The notes under the pieces are model-generated. The model did no database searches. It had not been told where the DNA came from and was given only the letters and a program-made list of their open reading frames with translations. The position numbers and the translations under genes were made by a program. A stretch of 27,703 nt of DNA from NCBI GenBank assembly GCA_003254885.1, contig QANT01003816.1, forward strand, positions 1-27,703, in the 5' to 3' direction. Of this stretch, positions 21,354 to 27,703 are shown piece after piece. How positions within the stretch are numbered: position 1 is the stretch's first letter; every line of letters begins with the position of its first letter. Source of the DNA: Purshia tridentata. Its lineage: Eukaryota > Streptophyta > Magnoliopsida > Rosales > Rosaceae.

Positions 21354-23185
21354 TATATAAGTTTTAGGTTATTCTGAAAAACTTGATAATCCATGCTTGT
21401 TCAATATTGGGGAGTTTTTTTTTTCTTGCTTTCCATGTCAATTGGGTTCTATTGTGTTTTAAAAAAAGTAATGTTAGGCATACCACATTTTATTACTTTA
21501 TGTATAGTGCATCTCTAATAGAAGTAGGAGTTACAATATAAATGAATAGTAACCAAAATGTGGTCTCACCAGCATTATTATTTTTGCAACAACAATAATA
21601 TCTAAGATATGCATAGCAAATGACTACCAATTTCACATAAGCATTTTTTGTTGGTCTTTATTTTTTATTTTTTTGCCGAAGTCATCGGGTAAGGTAATTG
21701 TCATATATATTGAAGAAAACTAAACATATATAAAATCACATGAACAATTTTGCATTGGTTGATGTCAGAGTATGTGTGATCGTTGGGTCCAATACATGTG
21801 TAGTTAAAAGCAAATTGGCAATAGATAAAGATGTCTAATTTCTTATTAACCACTAAATAATACTATAACATTTCAATGTTGGATATTTCTCTAAACACTC
21901 CATAGCTTACTAATAAAAAAAAAGTAATCAAAATTAAAGAACACATAGATTTTCTTATATATAAAAAAAAACACAGAGTTTATTTTTCCTTAGTTTTAAT
22001 GATAATGTGGATTAATAAATTTCTAAGTGCCAGTTTTTTCCTAATAAAACAGTGGTATACAATTTTTTTAACATTTTATACTAAACAAATGACACACAAC
22101 ACAATTAGTTTAAGATAAAATATCAGATTAGAGCAGAATTCTTTCACAAACGGAATATCATACATAATTTTAGGTACTAATTAATATGTGAAATACAAAA
22201 TGGTACACAAGTATGTGGATATTGATGAACAAGGTTGGCAAATGCAAAAACCACAATATGCCCCTTGTCTGTTCTTCTTGTGTAAAGTAAAAAAAAATGG
22301 TGAGCAAGGGTTGCGTAGTAATTTGTAGTTCACCAAGTTGATAAATCCATTTTCCCAACTACATATATCTTTATTCTTTAGGGTTAAAAACCCCAGCCAC
22401 CTATAAATGTTTCATCAGTTGAGGAGGGAGAGAAAGCGATGTCTAAATAACATGTCTCCATATTTTATTGCAATGGCAATCTTCACAATGAAACGATAGT
22501 GACAAAAGAATAAATTGAAGGCTGTCATCAAAGAGGAGTAAATATATCTTTGATTATCATTTCAACATGTTTATTGTAATCTTTACACTTTGCTAGCTAA
22601 CTTGTCCAATAGGTCCAAACTTACATTTTTGTTAACCATATTTTAATAGAAAACGTAAATTTTACCTAATTTCATCATGAAATAAGGGAAGCTAATGAGG
22701 AAAAAATATGTAAAATCGTGACATTATAAAGGGTAAATTTGCTTCTTTTTTTTTTTTTTTTCCATTTTCTATTTGTCAACCAATATGTTAAAAGAAAAAA
22801 ATTATAAATTTGGACATATTTAAAATGTTAGCAAGTTATAAGGGTAATAATTAAGTTTATTAAAATTATATAATGACTAAAGTTCAATCAGGCCTACCTT
22901 ACAGGACGGGATATGCAATCCAACAAACAAACAAAAACCATTAAAGTTCAATCATGATCTTATAAGTTTTTTTTTCTTCTTTTTTCTTTTTTACACTTGT
23001 ACCTTTTGGATGTGATAAAACCTAACAGATGAATATCTTGAAATTTTTTTCTCCAAGGTTTTTTATTTTTATTTTGAGAGGAGGATTTGAAGTTGGAACA
23101 TTGCTATCAAAGAAAGAGAAATACCCATTAAACCAATAATAAGTTAATTCCAATAGCATTCTAAGATTTTTTTATTTGCGTAAAT
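21354..23185. other. AT-rich intergenic region, no gene seen
   Basis: Poly-A and poly-T tracts (for example about 22747-22761) and no coding-like frame. The minus-strand open frame at 22170-22358 has no recognisable features. Confidence 0.5.
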
Positions 23186-23199
23186 AACATTTGGTAATC

Positions 23200-23290
23200 A
23201 TGTAGTTGGTAGAGAAATTCAGTTAAAAAAATCGTAGAATTATTCTGCATCGAAGTTCAATCTCCTCTCTCCCTAATTAAAAAAAGAAAA
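23200..23290 (+). repeat. SINE-like sequence
   Basis: TAGTTGGTAGAG (23203-23214) resembles a tRNA A-box. AAGTTCAATCTCC (about 23253-23265) resembles a B-box, about 50 bases away as in tRNA-derived SINEs. An A-rich tail follows at about 23275-23290. The target-site duplication and the full family consensus were not identified. Confidence 0.35.
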
Positions 23291-23839
23291 CATCTTTTTG
23301 AATTCATTCTACTCCTACTGAGTCTGTCTCGACTCAATTTTAATTGTTTTGGGTCAAATTGTAACCGTGAGTTTGTATTGTAATTTCTATTAATTTTAGG
23401 AGTTTAGAGTTTATTTTTGTCTCTTATACGGTTCATATTTGATATTTCTACATGAGCTGTACATTTGTAGTACGTGCGACAATTATGATTTATGAGTAGG
23501 CTTAGCATTAATGCATTATATATGAAGTCGGTCAATATATATCATATCATATTCTGTATATTCAAGTCGATTATAACGTCCCTCCTCTAATTGTACTTAT
23601 ATCTCCCAGTTCTGGCAATATTTACTTTTGGTTTTTCTTCCACATAAAAAGAAAGCATGATCAAGAATCCTTTAACGCAACAATTGCCTGGGTGAGGTAC
23701 TTTTATCATTAAAAAAAGAAAAGAAAAGAGATGTACTCTATCTACTGCTATTAAATGGATGCAACTTGAATTGGATCAACATGAACTTAACCAATATATT
23801 TTGGGTCGGAGGCTCGGAGCTGAGTTGAAAATTTTGTTA

Positions 23840-23873
23840 GTCCAAACCCAAACCCAAACCCAAACCCAACTCC
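23840..23873. repeat. (CCCAAA)n simple repeat
   Basis: About five six-base units followed by degenerate ones. The period is six, not the seven of the common plant telomere repeat CCCTAAA. Confidence 0.75.
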
Positions 23874-23939
23874 AACCCGAACCAGAATTTTGGTTGAATT
23901 GAGACCGTGAATTTAGATGGCACATCCGATTAGTTTAGA

Positions 23940-24728
23940 GTGGATTTAATCAATGGTCCATATTCACAATCTGATAAAGAATAAAGTTTGACATAAAACA
24001 TAGGAATAGGGAAAGTTCCTGTAAAGCATTCCGTACAATGTGGAAACCTTCTGAAAGGTGACATTGGTGATAGTAGCCTGAAAACAAGACAAGCCCCATT
24101 GCATTTATCTTCAATTATACTGGCAGTGCATAAATTCACACGAAACTTCCACACAGCTAGTTAACATATGAAACAAAATGGTCCCCAGACCTGACTGGGA
24201 ATTAGGTATGTTTGTAGTTTTGGAGGGAAGAAAACTTGGCACTAAAAAGGACAAAGAAAGCCAAAAGATATAACAGGATGCACTAATGTGTGGGTATCCT
24301 GCAGAACATGCACACAAATTCAAGTGCTATGGAAATCATGAGTGCTATGGCTGTCTAGGACTCATGGAACCTTGCAAAATATAACATCTTACAAGAATCC
24401 CTCTATAGATTCATACATCACATATTTCCTATTCTGCAAGTGTCAAAACTCAAAAGGGGGATGCAAAGTGTTCAAACTGCCATAAACAAGTAGTAACCAT
24501 GTATTATAGTATGTGACAATGTCTCGCTTTTCTTTTATAATCAATCCCCATATTGAGGTAAATGCTGATTTTAGCAGCACTAGGAGTAGCAAATTCTGGA
24601 ACAGTTACAAACACTAGTCTACACACTGGCGGCTATGCTACTGATACTAGGTAGAGAGATTACTGATGCTAGCCCGGGAGTGGATGTGAGGTTAAACGGA
24701 AATCAAATATTACTCCATCAAGCATAAC
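23940..24728 (-). other. Downstream (3' untranslated) region of the PDRG1-like gene
   Basis: This follows the TGA at 24731-24729 on the minus strand. It is somewhat less AT-rich than the spacer to its left, which is compatible with a transcribed 3' region. The minus-strand frames at 23930-24323 are short and unrecognised. The 3' end cannot be placed. Confidence 0.3.
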
Positions 24729-26664
24729 TCATTTTGGTTTGTCTGTCAAGGTTACCAAAGACTTCAGCACACCCGGACAGACCTTGTCAGCAAGGGCACC
24801 TTTTTCTGAAATAATAAGGGACTTATCCTTCACTAAGCTTTGTAGCCTTCTTGAATCAAAGTCAAGTTGTTCTTGATCTGCATCCCAAGGACAATAGCAA
24901 AAGATTCATATCTATTTCTTGAAATAAAAAATTAGATAATAATTACATGAAAAAAAAACTAACACAAATATATATATTATAACTTATGAATTCTGAGTTC
25001 ATGACTGTACTCCCAACTTTCTTTTCACAGTAATGAGAGACAGAACAGAAATGGTATGAACCGTACATCAGGAGATGGCATCTTCATGATCATCTATAAC
25101 CCTTTTGAATGGCAGGTATCTATAGAGTCTCAACAGTTAGACAGATCATTCAACTAGACATTTTTTTTCCCGTTCCAATGTTTGTTTGTCATCTTGAAAA
25201 GCTTAGTTTGCACCAACATCGATTCTGATTTTATTTCAAAGAACAAAAATGAGTGAGCAGATTCCAAAATACTGAATTTTCAACACTCCTGCATCTACTA
25301 GGCCTTCCTTTATGCATAAGCATTATTACATATAAATAGGGCTCCTCTATTGTTTTGAACTTTTGTCCCTGAATTTTAAAAGTTTAAGCCTAAACTTTAA
25401 ACAACAGCTAGAATAAAAACTGATACCTAAACTTAATAAACATAGAAGAAAAACAATTGAATCTAAGAACTACACCACCTATCCCACCTGTTACCACCAA
25501 GGCACAAGGACATGACATTGTAGTGAAAGCATTTCCATTCATGGGAATGTGGTTTTGTTGATTTGAGCAGTGAAGAATCTTATTCTAAGTAGTATACAAG
25601 CAACCCAACCAAAAAAATGACTGCTAGCTAAGGTTAAAAACATAGATATCAGATTCTATTCCATTATTACAAAAGTGCCAAATTTTGAAAATTAAAAGTC
25701 CACCCCTGATGATTGGCAATGCCAAATTTCTTAAACTTAACAAAGCCTCTATAAAATATTTCTTGAAATTGGTTATATCACCATAGCATATTGATATATG
25801 ATATAGCATACTTCTTAATAACAGTGTTGATTTATTCTCCCAAATAATTACATTAAAAAAGGAGGCTTGAGAGAAAACCTGTCTCCAAGATGGTATGGGC
25901 AGCATGAAATGGAATCCTTGCAAAGACATCAGTTCCCGGGAACATCATCCACATGCGCTCATTTGAATCATGGTTGCCACAAGTGGGGCATACCTCCTTC
26001 ACCAAAGGTCTTGATGGAGGCCCCCCAATCTCCTTCATCATCGACTCAAAAGGAGATGGAACACTAGTCTTGGTTGTCCGAGCTATCTTCCTCAGAGATG
26101 TAAGTGCTTCTCTGTTCCCATTCCTCACCCTGTCATTTTCAACCAGCTGCATTTTCATCATAAAAATCATAATGCCTCCATTTTCTTTATAACAACTCCT
26201 TAAAAAATACATCAATTTTTGACAATATTGGATTTGTTCACACAATAAAGCCACTTAACTGTACTGGGATTGAGCAATTAACAGAACCCAATATAAATAT
26301 ATTACTTATAAAAGAACCAAAAGGGAAATTTTCGATCAATTTAGCCTAGAAAAATAACAACTTTGGAATTAATTAAGTTGCATACAATCTACAGTATCTA
26401 ATCACACATCTTCTTTATAAAGATAATATATAATCTTCTGGTTCCAATTCTCTAATCCAATTTGGTTTTGACACTTATTATGTGTTATTGTCCTTGAGTT
26501 TAAATTTCCAACTTGTCAAAGCATTTTTTTAAAGATAAAATAAACATGTTTCTAAGGAAGGATCTTGAGGAATGAATTACCTGGTGTCGAGCTAGAAGGA
26601 GATGCTCAGCTTCAGTCTCGAGCTCAATTAAGCTCTTCTGTAATTGCTTCATGGTCTCATCCAT
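24729..26664 (-). CDS. PDRG1: PDRG1-like prefoldin-fold protein, three exons
   Basis: Minus-strand exons 26664-26581, 26146-25879 and 24877-24729 give 166 residues; introns of 434 and 1,001 bp are GT-AG with matching phases. The N-terminal helix MDETMKQLQKSLIELETEAE leads into LVENDRVRNGNREALTSLRK (29-48), corresponding to the conserved asparagine/arginine-rich part of p53 and DNA damage-regulated protein 1. MWMMFPGTDVFARIPFHAAH (93-112) would form the beta-hairpin strands, and DQEQLDFDSRRLQSLVKDK starts the second helix, so the order helix-strands-helix fits a beta-type prefoldin subunit. In animals PDRG1 belongs to the R2TP/prefoldin-like (PAQosome) co-chaperone; the same role in plants is inferred. 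An extra segment with CPTCGNHD (81-88) lies before the strands. Cytosolic; no signal peptide or membrane segment. Confidence 0.88.
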
Positions 26665-27080
26665 TTTTGAATTCTCAACAAGATAACCTACCTAATTCTA
26701 TAACTGAAACATCATCGGAAAATAGCTATAATTAATTAGATGGGTTTGATTAATGTCTGAACGAAAAGCAACCCAGATTTTCTTGCTTAGACAGAACCAG
26801 TTTTCTCAAGAGCATACAAATTTTGAAGAAGAGAAAAACGAATGATAAAGAGAGGCAATACAGAAAAACAAATGGGTCAAAGAAAAGTTTGAAAAATAAA
26901 AACACCCAAGTGAAAATTACATAGATATATATGCTGAGAAACATACCTAACAGCTTAAATGAAACTGCAATAAGCTCTGTAGTAGGTTTTTCCGAGGAGT
27001 GATGGAGCTGAGAAAAGAAAAGAAGGGAGGAAGAGAAGGTCTTTACTCGTCTTTTGGTGAAAAAGGAGGTTTAACTGTTG
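26665..27080 (-). promoter_or_regulatory. Probable 5' leader exon, leader intron and core promoter of the PDRG1-like gene
   Basis: On the minus strand GCTGTTAG is followed by GTATGT at 26946, a good donor, in a stretch without start codons in the right frame. Acceptor-like AGs lie at 26692 or 26688, shortly before the ATG at 26664, so a leader intron of roughly 255 bp is likely. A TATA-like TATTTTAA (complement of 27112-27119) lies just upstream. The start codon context AAAAATGG is favourable. Confidence 0.45.
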
Positions 27081-27099
27081 AGTAAATGGCAAGAGGGGT

Positions 27100-27407
27100 T
27101 AGGCTTGGGGCTTAAAATACGGGGTGGAGTTGGCCTTGGGTGGGCTAGTATCACATTTAAAATTGGGGTCTTTATATGAGTGTCTCGCAAAAAGCCCAGT
27201 TTATTCCGACCACTTTTGTTGTTGAGTTGACCACTTTCTTACTTTCTTTTTCCCTCTTTACCCCTCCAGTACAAATTTTTTTTTTTTCTCTTTTCCTCCC
27301 TCCCTCACCAGACCACCCACCCTTACCTCGACCCCCACCCCCACCCCCACTCCAGCCAGACGCCGATGCGACCCCACTCAGCCGTTGCACCACCCCACCC
27401 CACCCAA
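27100..27407. other. Intergenic region with pyrimidine and CCCCCA tracts
   Basis: T-rich and C-rich tracts (T14 near 27277, CCCCCA repeats about 27330-27350). The plus-strand open frame at 27176-27529 is proline-rich only because of these tracts and is not considered a gene. Confidence 0.5.
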
Positions 27408-27703
27408 CCCAGCCACCGGCGCGACCCCACTACATCTTCGCCTATTTAGAAACTTTTCAACATTGGTGTGCCGAAATTTTGGTGATTATTCGGCACCCTA
27501 TTATCGAACATAGGCAGTGTTTTCGGTAAACAACCACCAAATGAAAAATATGTGTGTTTAAAACAAGCATTCAGAGGTATTCTACCGAACATATTACTTA
27601 TATTCAGTCATAAGTTGCCGAACCTTTATGTATTTTTTGACAGTATGCTACCAAATGGGTTTGGAGAGAGGTGGTGGCTGGGGTGGGGTCGCGCGGTAGC
27701 TGG
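27355..27703. mobile_element. Probable inverted-repeat transposon, running to the window edge
   Basis: CCAGCCACCGGCGCGACCCCAC (27408-27429) matches the reverse complement of the last 21 bases (27683-27703) with few differences. The C-rich CACCCCACCCCACCC run to its left is mirrored by GGTGGCTGGGGTGGGG near the edge. Between the arms lies AT-rich DNA with recurring CCGAA/TTCGG motifs in both orientations (for example TGCCGAAA, TTCGGCAC, TTCGGTAA, TACCGAAC, TGCCGAAC). No coding sequence is seen. The outer limits and class cannot be settled because the right arm may continue outside the window. Confidence 0.5.

Noticed and set aside
23840..23873. CCCAAA repeats considered as an interstitial telomere
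   Set aside because: The unit is six bases and lacks the T of the plant CCCTAAA repeat; it is a simple repeat.
27176..27529. 117-residue plus-strand proline-rich frame
   Set aside because: The proline runs come from C-rich simple sequence and the frame crosses the left arm of the inverted-repeat element; no protein family fits.

Overview
This is a nuclear fragment from an angiosperm, almost certainly a eudicot. It is AT-rich, its genes have small exons with GT-AG introns, and it carries three plant gene families plus small non-autonomous transposons. The species cannot be fixed from the sequence. Three protein genes are well supported, and all three were reassembled across introns.

Layout. 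(1) Positions 1-4080 are mostly AT-rich intergenic DNA. They contain a possible 5'-terminal exon of an unknown gene at the extreme left, and a transposon-like inverted-repeat element (about 1162-1690) enclosing a short coding-like segment. (2) Positions 4081-9890 hold a plus-strand SBP-box (SPL) transcription factor gene: promoter/leader, three exons (4673-5340, 5679-5797, 8838-9313; 420 aa) and a 3 kb second intron. The last exon carries a microRNA156 target site at 8898-8917. (3) Positions 9890-17460 are an intergenic spacer with a long-hairpin MITE (12056-12351) and a cluster of three G-boxes (12807-12892). (4) Positions 17464-19088 hold a minus-strand SPL8 orthologue (three exons, 330 aa) with no miR156 site. 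Its upstream region continues to about 20480. (5) Positions 20480-24700 are AT-rich spacer with a hAT-type MITE bounded by perfect 8-bp target duplications (21033-21345) and a SINE-like sequence. (6) Positions 24729-26664 hold a minus-strand gene for a small prefoldin-like protein of the PDRG1 family (166 aa), with a probable intron in its 5' leader up to about 26947. (7) The right end (27400-27703) holds inverted repeats that look like the two termini of another small transposon.

How the genes relate. The two SPL genes belong to different subfamilies. They lie tail to tail about 8.15 kb apart and differ in regulation: one should be restrained by the age-dependent miR156, the other (SPL8) should not. 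Both encode C3H/C2HC zinc-binding SBP domains that recognise GTAC-core DNA, split by an intron at the same codon. The PDRG1-like gene is an unrelated housekeeping-type neighbour.

The window does not show a new kind of system. The points most worth checking are the wobble-containing miR156 site, a competing splice acceptor in the same exon, the convergent SPL pair, the hairpin MITE, and the length-variable repeats in the leader and coding sequence of the first SPL gene.
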